Shown here in pieces: positions 1 through 15,700 of a stretch of 64,000 nucleotides of DNA (positions are counted from its first letter, which is position 1; each line of letters opens with the position of its first letter). The stretch comes from Strongylocentrotus purpuratus (taxonomy: Eukaryota; Echinodermata; Echinoidea; Camarodonta; Strongylocentrotidae). Location of the stretch: the NCBI RefSeq assembly GCF_000002235.5, contig NW_022145604.1, positions 29,237,291 to 29,301,290 on the forward strand. Direction: 5' to 3'. A program made the translations under genes and the position numbers. The notes below the pieces were generated by a model, which saw nothing but the letters and a program-made list of their open reading frames with translations, was not told the DNA's origin and ran no database searches.

Positions 1-1449
<1,449 letters not shown>

Positions 1450-4400
1450 ACTTGGCCATCTCTGCGCCCTTTATTGATGGAGGAAACAGAGGGAAGGTCT
1501 TTATATACCACGGGATAGGCCGCAATGTCAGGATACCTCTGACACCAGTACAGGTATGGTAGTTCAATTGTGGTGAATGCTGTTGATAGATAGTGAGGGG
1601 TTGCAAAAATGCGGTTTCCGTCCGTCATAATTATGATCACGAGAACTGTTCTATGGGCAATGTAAAAACAACCGTTTGTTATCATTTAAATTGGTAGACT
1701 TGCACCTTGTGAATCGATTTTGAGAGGAATATTTAACAAGATATGCCTATATTTGCTTTATATTGGTTATTCTGAAGAAACACTTTCGGTTGAATTTTGT
1801 GTCAATTAAAGGCTTCCTATGAAATTACATGGACAATAGATACGATTTTGTTTTAGGTTTAGGTTTAGGATACGAATTAGATGTAGTGTCAAGTCCAAAA
1901 TCGAAGTTACGGATTTGTCAGTGTAGGAAGTTACCTGGGAGCAATTTTCGCCGGATGCAAGAGACGTACTATACACGATGCAACTTAGTTTTAAGCGAGA
2001 GGGGGCGGTACTGCGGTTTAGATGGAAATCGAAATACAGTACATTTGTCTTGAAATACTCATCCTCAATTTTCTTGAGGGAGTGGGGGCCAAGAAATATT
2101 CGGTCCCTCGTTGACTTGGGGGATCCACAAACTACAAGCACTGCTTTTTAGTGAATCCGCCCATTTCCTCAGAAATCAATTTTTGTGGGTAATAATTGTA
2201 TTATGTGTAAAGTGTATTTCTTTACTTATCAAGATAAAAAATGAATATGTACATACATTTTTTAATACTTTCTGTAATGATATCTATAATACCTTTGTTA
2301 ATCTTCTGTTGGAAATTAAATAAATACAAATGGAATTGAATTGAATTGAATTTGTGATGCTATATATTTTAAACATTCAATTCTAACCTTGTCTATTTCT
2401 ACCCTCACACACGTGTAATTATTTTGTAGGTTTTGGAGTCAAGACAGTTTGATCAAGTTCTGGTTCCCTTCGGTTGCTCGTTATCATCCGGAGTGGACGT
2501 CGATTCAAACTCTTACCCAGGTATGCATATGCATGAGGGTTATGAATGATTCAGATAATTTATTATTGTTATTTGAATAGTGAATATTCATTATCTTACG
2601 CATATGCATGAGGCTTATGAAAGATTAATAAGATATTGTTGTTACTCAGACACTAGAGTTTATCATGGTCAATCGCTCAACATTGTACACACGACGATGG
2701 GCAAGTTAGGCAGGGGGGGGGATACAGGGTCTGCCTCCCTTCCCATTCGGAAAGTTTGAAACTATCAATATCGTGAAAGATAATTGCCACCTCATTATCG
2801 AGAAAATCTCTATGTATTATTTATATCTCACCAAAAATATCACCAAAGAAATTACATCTAGATGTGTCATATGGAATTAACAGGGACCTAATATCCCCAT
2901 TCCCAAGACATTGATCTACCTTTGCCACTACAGACGCACGAAATCAATAGGGACTGCAGAATAAAAGTCATTGTTCTTGAAGTCATTGTGATCCTAAAAC
3001 TCCCTGAAATAAAGATGATGCACGTGATTGTGTGCATGAATGAATCTGATGTTATTAGTAACTAATTATGGAAAGCATTTCGTGACGAAGCAGGCACTAA
3101 ATATTTTGAATCCAGATTATTATCATTTTATGATTATTATCAATATTATATTTCAGTCCAAACGTTCTATTACTAAGAAATAAAAATATATGTGTATATT
3201 TCCTTTCATGTTTAGATCTTGCTGTAGGAGCCTATAGGTCCCAGGTAGCTGTTGTGTACAGGTATTATCATGGAAATGCAATCTTATGTTCCAATCAACA
3301 TTTGATACATCGTAAAACTATTTGTCGAATTTTCTACTAAAAACTGAACACGAGCCCTGGCTTAAGGTTTAATTTAACTTCGGATTTAACGAGGGAGTTA
3401 GTCTGAGGTATAACATTTCCTTTGCTAAACGTGATCTCAGAACGGGACTGAATTAGCAAAATATGAACTTTGTTTTTTAGATGAGAGTGTTTTGCAAAAC
3501 TAAGAAACATTTGGTGTAATTTATTGATTATGTGTTAGAGAAAGAAATACTCATTTGATATAGTTCATGTAGTTGCATTAATCATTTATAATTGATGATG
3601 ATAGTAATACCAGAAATTTGTTGTTGTGCAAAGTTTCATATTAGATTCATATTCCCCCTATACGTACAATAGTACATATATATCGCAGAGCACTGCTTGC
3701 AAAGGTCAATAAATGGACAAATCATAGATGAATATCAATGATTCACGAACGCTTTATATATGGCCTCGAAATACTGACGGTTTGATTTGATTTGATCTGA
3801 TGTATTTGAATTTGATTTCAGATCGAGGCCTTCTTTCACGGCGACAATGCAAGTATTTCACGAACCTAGATTGCTTGATCTAGATATATTAGATCATCTT
3901 CTGCCTGACGGGAGACTTACTACAAGGTATATATTGATTGCTTGATACATTAGGTGAATGATTGATTTAATGATTGGGGTAATTTTTGATGATGAATTGA
4001 AATTGAAATGGTAATTATTATAATTCCACATGACTTGGCACGCCAAAATAACGAATTACATGGTATGTACCAGGTACAGAGTAAAGATAAATCATTTATG
4101 TATATTATAGTTGAAAGACAATTTATTGATTGATTAGTGAATCTGTTGATTTATATATTTACATATTCATGATTAATTCTAGATTTCAAAATTTACCCTT
4201 TGAATAGCTTGATGATCGAATATAATAGATGGTTGATTGAATGTATGATTATAACAAATTTAGTGATCGTTTGAGTGTTGTTAATGGTACTCAAATTGAT
4301 CACTGACTGACTACATGACATTACTGTTGATTTATTGATTTACAGTCAGATTGAATTATCTATCTTCTTCCTACATCTTCTCTTTTCTCTTTTGATTAAA

Positions 4401-5199
4401 TGTTTGTCTTTCCAATGTTTTTTTCTTCATCCCATTTGGATGATTTACTTTTCCCACATGTTTATTTTGTCTCCTTTTTCTGTCCCTCTAGGATGAGCTT
4501 GAACGTATGTTTTTCGTTTGTCGGGCTCGGTCTACCAAAATCAATCGGTGAGTCTTCTTTTGAAATCAGATATTTTTACATCCTAAGTACATTGCAAATT
4601 GTAAAAATGTTACTAGAGAATATCAGTATAAAGAATATTGAGTTTCCCAATTATTCTCGTTCTCATCCCAAAGTGCAAGAGGCTTTTAGTTATATCAGAA
4701 AATACGACATATGCAAAGGTTTATTAGAAAATGTAAACGAATAATTTAATTTATTCTAAACTGCAATTGCATAAGATCTCCACTGATAAATTTGCATTAG
4801 CTCATAGCTTTAGCATGTTTAGGGGCTCATTTTGAAATTTAATCTCGTAATGAAGTAAAGATAACGAAATGAATATTAAAACGAAATTTGATTGACCATC
4901 TTTTGTTTGATTCATAACAGTGATTGGTTTAAACATCACACTAGACGCAGCCAGATCGCAGACTCCTCGGATGGCTTTCATGAAATCACGCTCAGCGACA
5001 CTGCAATCCACCATCGTAGCTTCAACGGAGAGCACTATGTATTGTGTACCCCATTTAATCTATGTGCAGGTATGGACTACGTTCTTATTCCGCCAGCCAC
5101 ATCCCCTCCCGTAGTATATTTACCTCCAATTTGTTTTAAAGCATTACATTTAGTTGGGAGTCCAGGAAAGATGCCCCTATTTTTGTTTTTATTTATTTA

Positions 5200-5240
<41 letters not shown>

Positions 5241-8200
5241 TATTTATTTATTTTTTATTTTTTATTTATTTATTTATTTATTTTTTTATTTTTTTATTTT
5301 TTTAAATTTTGTTTTGGGGGGGTCTCATTCTGTTACGGTTCGATCCCCGATACGGCGCTAATGTCCTTTGGCAAGGCATTACTCTTCATTTGCCACACTC
5401 GACCCAGGTGAGGTAAATGGGTACCTGGCAGAAATTAATCCCTTGAAATGCTAGAGCGCTGTAATGGCAGCTAGGCTAAAGCCGGGTAATAATAAATGCG
5501 CCTCGGAATATAATTCTAGATAGACGGCGCTATAGAAATGCCTATTACTATTCGTATTATTGTTGTCGTTTCGCTTATGTTTCTGACACAGAATTGTGAC
5601 CCTTTAGTATAAAGTTTGATTCCCTTTTTAAAACTTTTGCTGTCATGTATTTTGTCTTCTTCGTTATCTGCGTCTGATATAATGACTTCCTGGTTGTAAT
5701 CGTAATTCCACTTTCCGGTGTTTTTCTCGACCAAGGACACAGCTAATGCCTAATCGGCCAATACGATGACCTTATACAAAGTCATATCATCTATCACGTT
5801 TATTCTGTTGATCTGTAGGTTTACCCGATAAATTTCATTGAACCTTGATGCACGATGATTTTGTGAAAAGCCTTTGAAATGATATTTTAAATGAGGTTTT
5901 TATATGCCCATATAGTATACACATAGCACAGCGACGAGAAATATATGCGTCCATATAAGATAACTGTGATCGGGGGCGTCACTTAGACGGGGTAGGTTTG
6001 ACAACCCATTAAGAATTTCTGTCGGTAGAAATACATTTCGAGCCTTGTCGGCACCCCCCCCCCCCTCTCCCCCAGAAAAAAATAAAAGGGGAAAAAAAAC
6101 ATGCAAATTAAAACTAAACTAAACAAATATGAATATAAATTAGTCGATAAATACAGACTTTTCTTGAAAGAAAAAAAAAGTGGATTTAACAGAAATGTGA
6201 GGAGTCGTTTGAATTTCAACCGCAAATTTAGTACGACACTAACTTTAAAGTCAAACAGTTTAAGAAATTAGGTTGGTCTTGTATATAACTCATGTTTCAT
6301 TTTACTTGTTTTGTAATTAATATATATGTATCTTGAAGAGGTAAAGAGAAGAAAAAACACTCTAAAATCAAAGTGATCTAGCAATGCCCCTGCTTTGTAG
6401 TAACCAGTTAATTCAGGTTTATCTGATTCCAATAATAGCCCTCGATAGAAGAAAAGCAGACGGCCATCTCAGTGATCGCTACCTATGCTTACTTAGAGGA
6501 CGAGCAAGCCAAGTGGACACCCGATGGCTACCTGATACCCGTACTCAGCAGATGGGCTGCTACTAGAAATGCCTTCTCAGTAAGTGGTCATTCATAAAAC
6601 ATAAATAATACAAAGTTAGTTACTCATCATTTCTTATTATGATGGAAGGAAGCAACTGCCATTAGAATATATCCAAAGATGATAGGAAAATATATTCAAA
6701 GAAAAGAGAAAAACTACAAACATTATGAATAGGATATTAGCTATTAATTTCTAACTTTAAAAACCCCGCCCCGTATGAATGAAAGATCAAATTTCAGTTC
6801 AATTATTAAATTGAACACTGATAATTATGTCGTCTAATTTGACTGTTTGGGAGGGGTAGAGATGGAGAAGGGGAGGGAGAAGAAGAAAAAAATATCCAAA
6901 GAGGAGTTCGGTTATTTCTATGTTTATCTATAGAGTTCCTATTTTGCAAACAGAATGATTTTATTCTCAGTCTCATTATTATTTTCATCTTTGCAACATT
7001 GACAGGAATAAAACTCGCTTAAATGATTTTGATTTTTTAAAACCAGATTCCACTGAAGAGAACATGCGCTAATGACACCTGCTTTCCTAATCTAGTCATA
7101 TCACCCAAAGCGTAAGTACTAATTAAGGTATAATGTCTCTTGGTGTCTCCTTAGCCCGTCAAGAAGAGAATACTGCCTCAAAATTCCTTTTCAATTCTCA
7201 CGTAATTCCGATCAAGCCATTATAGCCCCTTTTTAAAGGATTTAGAGACCAGAGTCAAAAAAGAAGAAGAAAAAAAGAAAAGAAAAAACGACCTATAATT
7301 ATTAACATGTAGTATCGCTTAAGATCTTATTTTCCCGATTCAAGATTGTCCTTTGTATTGATACATGGTGACAATCTTGAGAAAAATCTTAAACAAAATT
7401 AGAATATTTTTCTTGCAATATACGTTCAATTTTCCAACGTTGCATCTGATAAGGGGTATCTTGTAAAAAGGCGTTGTATAGAAGATATTTTATGTATTCT
7501 CAAATATAATTTGAATATGTTTCTTGCAATATACACTTAATTCTCCAACTTTGCATCTGTTGATGCCGGCGTATCATGTGAAAAAGCGTTATATGGCAGT
7601 TATTTTACATATTCTCAGATATGATTTATATATGTTTCTTGCAATATACGTTCAATTTTTCGACGTTGCATTGGTGAGGCGTGTCTTGTGAAAAGGCGTT
7701 GTATAGCAGATATTTAAAGGTAAAGACCAGCATTGGAAACGCCCCAATTTCAAAAAAATGAAATGGAAGCTCTTATTACCAATCATGTGAAAGAATATGT
7801 TATGACTAATACATGATGATACAAAATTTGCCGGGAAACCGCCTACTAATTCATATATTTGGTAAATTTGTTTCTCTCATGGTCTGTGAGAGATATAGGG
7901 TAGTCCCATATACATCTTTCTGTGTATAGTGCTTGTAACTTTACAAAGAATGGGCCAAATTTCTTATCATTTTGATGATTCCAGAACCTTGCAGATGCTA
8001 GATGCTAGATGATCAACCTTTTCTGATCGATTCCACAACGTTTCTTTCACAATGCAATCGCGTGACCATAACTAGTCTTTACCTTTAACATATTCTCAGA
8101 CAGAATTAGAATATGTTTTTCGCAGTATAAGTTCAATTTATGGTCAACGTTATATCTGATAAGGGGTATCTTGTCAAAGGCGTTGTATAGCAGAAATTTG

Positions 8201-11200
8201 ACTATTCTCAGACAGAATTAGAATATGTTTCTTACAATATACGTTCAATTTTTTTTCAACTTTGCATCTGATGTGGCGTATCTTGTGAAAAGGCGTTGTA
8301 TGGCTGAAATTCGACATATTCTCAGACAGAATTAGAATATGTTATTTACAATTACGTTTGATTTTCCAACGTATCTTGTGAAAAAGCGTTGTATGGCAGA
8401 AATCTGACTATTCTCGGACAGAATTAGAATAATTATGTTTCTTGCAATATACGTTTGATTTGTCAACGTTGCATAATTATGATGAGGCATATCTTGTGCA
8501 AAGGCGTTGTATGACTGAAATTCGACATATTCTCGTGATTATTTTAACACATTTCCATATCTTTTCTCAGCGAAACGGATTATCTTGTAGCAGGCGATAG
8601 TGGTGAAGCTTACATCAGGGTTGATGTAGAGAACCACGGCGATGACTCCTTTTATTCTACCCTTGAAATTCACATCCCTGATGAGATCAACTTCAGTAGA
8701 CTAGATCGAGCTGTTACGGTAAGGGCATGGATGGATTATAAGAAGTGGTAATAATAATCTGGATTTATATAGCGCGTGATACGAAATACCGTCTCTAAGC
8801 GCTTTCAAAATATTATTATCACGTGGTCATCGAATTCATGCACGTACAATGTGCACCATCTCCACTTCCTGGGGAGTATTCCTACCATATCGTCACCGTG
8901 AGGGCATACAGCAATTTACCAACCCAAAGGCCTTCGTCATCATACCAGGTCGTCATTTCTCTCCTGGGTATGGAGTGGCAAATGTAGATAAATACCTTGC
9001 CAAAAGACATTAGTGCCGTTGTCATCCATCTTTGGGACAATCCTTGAAGTTTGTTCAGAAAGGAACAGGCAAAATCGGTAAATGAATTTGAATAACTGTA
9101 AATAGGTTGTTGTTTGCCAAGCCAACATATTGTTTAAGCTTGCCTAAGAATACAGTTCGTTCCATTTTTGCTTCGAGCTTCGGGTCACATTTTTAAAGGG
9201 TTTACACTTTAAGGTTTTCGCTTCGCGCATTCATCTGCAATAAAGATGTTAAGCGAATTGAGAGAGAGTTATGATTTGATACAAGATGTAACACCAGTTT
9301 GGAGACTTGCGTTGTATAGGCATACCATTACAAACAAAGTCTGGCTAATCTGTAAATATTGCATGTTGAAGCGGAGTCAATGGGAGACAAATTTTAATGA
9401 ATCGCATATCAGCTTACTGTCCTTGTTGAGATGTTTTTGTTTCTCTTGATATCTTTTCAGGATTCCTTTGTGACGTGTTCGGTCACAAGACGACTGGTTG
9501 TATGTAACATAGGTAACCCTATCAAGGCAGGTGGAAAGGTATGGATACAGAGGTTATCAAAGCATTAATTACTATAAAATAAGATAAAAATTGTCTCTGA
9601 GTTACAATATTCATTTTATTTCTAACTAGTTTTGAAAAAGGTTTAAAACTTCTTATATCATATCCAAAAGGAAAAAAAACATGTCCGACACAGTTTCGTT
9701 GTCTATATTTCAGACATCTTCCTCAGATGTTTATAAAAAAAAACTGTAATCAAATGCATGCATTAGATAACCAACAGTAAGAGACGTACGGAAGCGTGTG
9801 ATCTACATAATTAAAACGATTGTGGGTTCAATGAAAATTGCCTTTAGATATTATTCAATCATAACTATGATTGCCTCATTTACTGTATGATTCTCGGGAA
9901 ACATATTGTTGGAAACTTGTAGGACCATGTATATTAGTTAATATTAATATTTCAGTAAGGTTTCGTTTTAGTTAGCGTATTGCAAGTAATTTGACTGACT
10001 GATTTTAATTCCATTTTGGTTTTTCCTTCAGGTCAATATGCGAATCTGTTTCCAAACTGAGGACCTATCTGTGACAGAGCCCGAAATTATCTTCGCAATG
10101 ATAGCCAAAAGGTAAATAATAATTATGCTCAGCTTTGCTCTTTTGTTCTTTTAGATTATCATTAGGTTTGATATGTTTTACTTTTAGGAGTCAAATTATC
10201 ATGATATATAATCGAATATTGGTTTATGCGGTTATACTTTGTTTAATGATTTGTTTGTTTAGTTTTTTTATTTCGTTTGCTCATTGTTTTTAATGTTGTT
10301 GTTATTATATTTCGAGGGTCTCTACTTCTGTTATATTCTTCAAATCTTACACTTTTGTATATCTTCAGCTGCAAAAATATCTTTTCAATTCTGCATAAAA
10401 TACCTTAAGGAATAAAATAAGCAAATTGAAAGGTGCATACATTTCTTAGTGTTAACTTAACTATACTTCGTGGAAGAACCTTCTTAGGCTACGAAGCATA
10501 ATAATGTAAAGAAAAATGTATGAATATTGTCATAACAATTGTCAGCTTTATCAAAAGAAACGAAAACAAAAAAAATGTATTCTTTTTTCTAGCGGAGATG
10601 ATGAGTTGAGACACCATTCTGATGACAACCATGCCAACGTTTCGATTCCTGTTATTTCATCATCCAATATTACTCTTCGAGGGTAAGTACCGGCTTTCGA
10701 TTTTATAAAACAGGTACTATTAGAATAATGAGAGCTTTGGTATTACATTGATTGTTATTGAATTGATCGTAACATGGTGGTTGGTTTGATAAAAGAGGTT
10801 TTATCGCGCCTATTCTGTCATTGTTGAAACCACATTTTCATTATGAAATACAGTAGGCCTATATTTAAAAAGTTGAAATAAGTTAGAATGCTTTATCATG
10901 GTAACACGATGCCTCAAGTTACCCATCGTTTATGAAATAGTGCAAATAAACGCCTGAATTCATGAGAGATAAAGGACTATATAGTTTAAATGGATGATAT
11001 GAACTAAGATCATGATAAATACTGTTTTACTCGATGGGCAAAACTGATACAAAGGCTATACTTACACGAGTGAAGCTCTCTTGTTAATGATAATCTATAC
11101 TTATTTATCAATATGAATCATTGCCATTTTTCTTTCCCACTTTTGTTCCACCTACCGCTCTCTTTCTATCTGTCTCTCTCTTTATCTCTCTCTCTCGTTC

Positions 11201-12457
11201 TCTCTCTCTCTCTCTTTATCCCTTTCTCTCGTTCCCCCATCTCTCTCTCTCTGTCTGTCTCTCTCTCTCGGTCTCTCGGTCTCTCTCTCCCTCTCTCTTG
11301 ATCCTCCCTTCCCTGACGTCTCACCTTCCCATCGTCATCCATCTTTCTCATCTCTCCACCAAACAGGGAAGTTAACCCAGAGCTGTTGATATTCAAAGAG
11401 AAAGATTATCCTCTCGATCGGGTGGTGGAGTTTCAAACCGACATCGGTCCTCTTGTAACCTATACCATATCGGTATGTCAACAGTCAATGATTCTGTGTT
11501 TTTATGTACAGATTTTATCAAATTTCATTATTATGCTACTGATGTAATATCATGATTTATCCTTTTACTAGACTTTCCTTATTATAGTTTAAATGCTTCT
11601 TTGCTAGTTTCTTCTGTCGTGAAGGGTACTAATAAACAATTTTGTTTAAAAAATAATACATACAGACACTCATAATCTTTTCGCTCTAAATTGATATATA
11701 CCGTGTGAGTAAAAAAAATTTACACCTAGAAAATTGCTAATTATTTTTAAAATCATCTATGAACAGTAAATTATTATACATCTTATGAAAGAGTGTTTTA
11801 TCCAAAATCATTTGGTACCATGTTTGTGTGGTATGTGTTCACGCTTGGATGAACAGGTGGCATTGTTTGCGAGAGTGCAAAAATCGACTTGCGCCAAAGT
11901 GATGCCTACTGTATGTATTATGTTGGGATTAGCGGAGTGAGAGCATGGATTGAATGTATGAAATGAAATGCATTGCATATGTTTTTTGCAAAGGGCAAAG
12001 TCACACACACCCACACACACGCGCACAAATGTTTGTTGATATTTGATATTCGATATTTGATATGTTTGGCATGATTAATTTTGTTAGGGGTGTTATTTGG
12101 ATCTGCAAAGACCGAATTAATACCCAAATCCCAATTGTTTTATTCAAACATCAACTTTGGCGCAAGTCAATTTTTGCACTCTCGCAAACAATGCCTCCTG
12201 TTTGTCCAAGCGTGAACACATACCACACAAAAATGGTACCAAATGATTTGGGATAAAACACTCTTTCATAAGACATATAACAGTTTAATGTTCATGGTGT
12301 AAACTTTTTTTTTGACTCACACTGTAGTGTGTTATTTATTCTTTTCAGTATAACTATTTTTGTCTCTTATAGAAGAAGGATAGATGATTTAATAATTGTT
12401 TAGCCATTGAATTTCGTAAGTCAATCAAATCATTTTTTTTTAAATCTCTCTCTCCCC

Positions 12458-12490
<33 letters not shown>

Positions 12491-12729
12491 CTCTCTTTCT
12501 CCATTATCTCTGTCTCTGTCTCTCTCTATCTTCCTTCATCTCTTTCTCCCCTCTCTTTCTTTCTATCTATCTCTCTTTCATTCTTTATTTCTGACTTGCC
12601 CTTTCTCTTGTTTCTTTCTCTGTTTGTCTCTTTCTCTCTCTTTATCCCCATCTGCTCCCCATCTGTTTCTCGTATTGTCCTGTCCCCCCTCTCTCTCTAT
12701 CTCTCTTTCTCTCTCTCCCTCTCCCCTCT

Positions 12730-12787
<58 letters not shown>

Positions 12788-15700
12788 CCTCCCTCCTTCT
12801 GTCTTCAGCTTATAAATAGAGGTCCAAGCCCTCTAGGTTCTACCGACCTTGTCATCTCCTGGCCTACCTTCCCGGTCTTAGACGGTCAGCTTCTCTATCC
12901 GGTCAGTGCCAAGATGGACAATGGTGGAGATTGTTACGTCATCAATGGGCAATGGAACGCAGAAAATCTAACAACAGTAAGAAACTATAATTCTTTTAAA
13001 AAGAAAACTAACTTCTAAAATGTCCAGTGTATGACCAGTCCCATAATGACCAACATAATCTCAGTAACAGAATGGAAATAAAACATCATTTCAATATAAA
13101 CATAAATGAAAATATTTCTAAAATCTTCCTTACAATGACTGAATTTAACTTAACTAAAGGTAGCCAAACTTCAAACTTCAAATCTGTAAGTCCGCAAGTG
13201 ATCTCAGAAAAATGTATTATTCAAACCATTTCCACCCTTGTTCTAGACATTTTAACTGCTATGCTATTTAGAAGACAAAAGTTCTGTATAATTATATCTG
13301 CGCATCTATTTTACATCCAGATATTTGGAAACTACAACCGCGGCAGACGGCGTCGCCGAGAAAGTTCTACGCCAACGTCATCATCTCGACCGAGAACCGC
13401 GTCACCATTAACCTCGTCCGAGCTGAAATCACTCGCCTGTAGATCGAGTTTATCACCATGTGATAAGATAGTGTGCGATGTGGATACGCTGGCCAGGGGA
13501 AGACATTCTGAGAGGGACGAAGTGCTTGTCATAGTAACGGCACGCCTTAGAACAGATCTCTTAATAAAGGTATGGTAGAACGTAAATGAAGGATGAGGGT
13601 TAGAGGGCTTTATTTTGTTTTTACCTGCAACATAATTGTATCAAATAAGATAACCCTGCTCTTCTTCTGCCCATCTTGTATAATTTTCTTTATTCCCTAC
13701 TGTCTACCCCCTTTGTTTTCTTTTAACATTATGCTTACATTTGGACTGTTCTTTTTTCTTTTTTATTCAAATTCTTCTTGTAATCCTTCACTTTTATTCC
13801 AAGTAATCACTCTTTTAAAGTCGTGTTTCTTGATTTTCCTTTAAATGTTCCTCCCATTTATTCTTTGTCACTACTGCTCCTTGTCGTTCTTCATTCTCCT
13901 TTTCAACTTCTCCTCTAAATTGTAGAGCTTTTGGTATTGATGCTTAATCAAGCTTACTATTTCCAGTCTTCCTCTTTAATCTATCCCCATCATCTCTCTC
14001 TTTTATATTTTCTTTTTAAATTCAACCGCTTTTTCTTTTAAATGTCTTCGTCTCTCATCTGCAGTACAATATAACAGGATTCAAGCTGATGACTCGTGTA
14101 GAAGCTTTAGTCAAAGATAGCCTTCACCCCAGTACACCGTTTCGCAACTTACCAACAGGGGAAGTTCAGGTAAAACGAGTGATCTTCTATATTATTACAC
14201 ACCTTTTTTTTTTTGGAGGATAAATCATACCAAACTCAGTGGAGGCAACGTGGGCGTAGCCATGTTTTTTTTTTGGGGGGGGGGGGGCGTGGGAAGGGGC
14301 AGCATCCGTCTACTTGGTGAATAACGCAGCCACCGACGTGGCAAGTTGCGAAAACGGGCCTTTCATCTCCCTGTCGTTCCCTCACTTTTCTTTTCATAAT
14401 TATGCCATTTGAGGGGAACATTAGTCCCTCTGCCCCTAATGTAGCTTTACTATGCAGACCAAATTATTTCGGGAGCATGGATAAACAATTTGAAATCCCG
14501 ATCCATCTTTCTCACTTTCACTGCATAATAATGACTAAAACAATAATTTGTATGACTTGACAAATATATCTATTTTGTGATATATTAAAACCGTATGATC
14601 CGTGTTAAAATGGTGTTTCTGCTTTCTTCTTGTATCTGCTATAATTCTTCGACATCGTGTAGATAAGTACGACGGTGCTCGCTGAGATCGATCAACCTCG
14701 AGCAGATGTTCCTTATTGGGTTTACATCGTCGCCATCGTTGGGGGTCTCTTTATACAACTCGTGTTTCTCATTATACTACAAAAGGTACGTTTGACAAAG
14801 AAATTCGGTATAAAGGTCTACATTTAAATCAACTGGAGATGGTTGGAATGTGTAACTCAACTTTAATTATAGTACGAATGTTAAAATTCAAATAATAATA
14901 TTTTCCTGTTGGCCTTTGATATTCCCACCACATTTAGTACATGCTTCTTTTTAAGTTTTGTTGTTTATATATACACATTTTGATTGTATTTCTTTGTTTT
15001 TTAACCAAATGTGGAGATAAACTTGAATTAGATATCATAGATAGGCCTATATCCTTAATCAAAATATAAGTTTCCATTTCAAGTGATAGTACTTGCTGTC
15101 AAACATTGACCTTATTTAAGAAATACAATGACATCGCGAACATCTGACATTCCTATATTCTTTCATTTTTATGTGAACAAACTTTGTGAATTATGTATAT
15201 ATTATCAACGTGATAAATCATTATGAAATAAGAAGTACGCTAACAGTATGTAAACTTGTGTGAATTTAAGGAATAAGCTTGCAAGTAAAACCGTTGCGAA
15301 ATATTACAACAGTCGATAACACTACAGTTATTTACTGTAAACCCTCATAATTTCTACCGCTCCATGGATAATCCTATAAAACCTATAAGTAGAGGTGTTG
15401 TGGTCTTGTGGATAAGCACCCGACTGCAGATCACAAGGTACGGGGTTCAAGTCCCGTCGCGGCACTAATGTCCTTTGGCAAGACATTGATCTACATTTGC
15501 CACTCTCCACCCAGCTGTAAATGGATACCTGATATGCTTGAGCGCTTGTTATTTTGGCAACTCGGCTATAACCATATATGCAGGGTATTATGTGAAAAGT
15601 GCCATGAGAGTCAGAGCTTGACGCGTACCGGCGCTATATATAAATATCCATATTATTATCATCATTATTAAATTTTCGATCATTTTCTTCTTTGTTGTAA

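Noticed and set aside
12407-13018. 203-codon plus-strand open frame
   Set aside because: Most of it is translated CT repeat; only the stretch 12809-12976 is a true integrin exon, and it is already included there.
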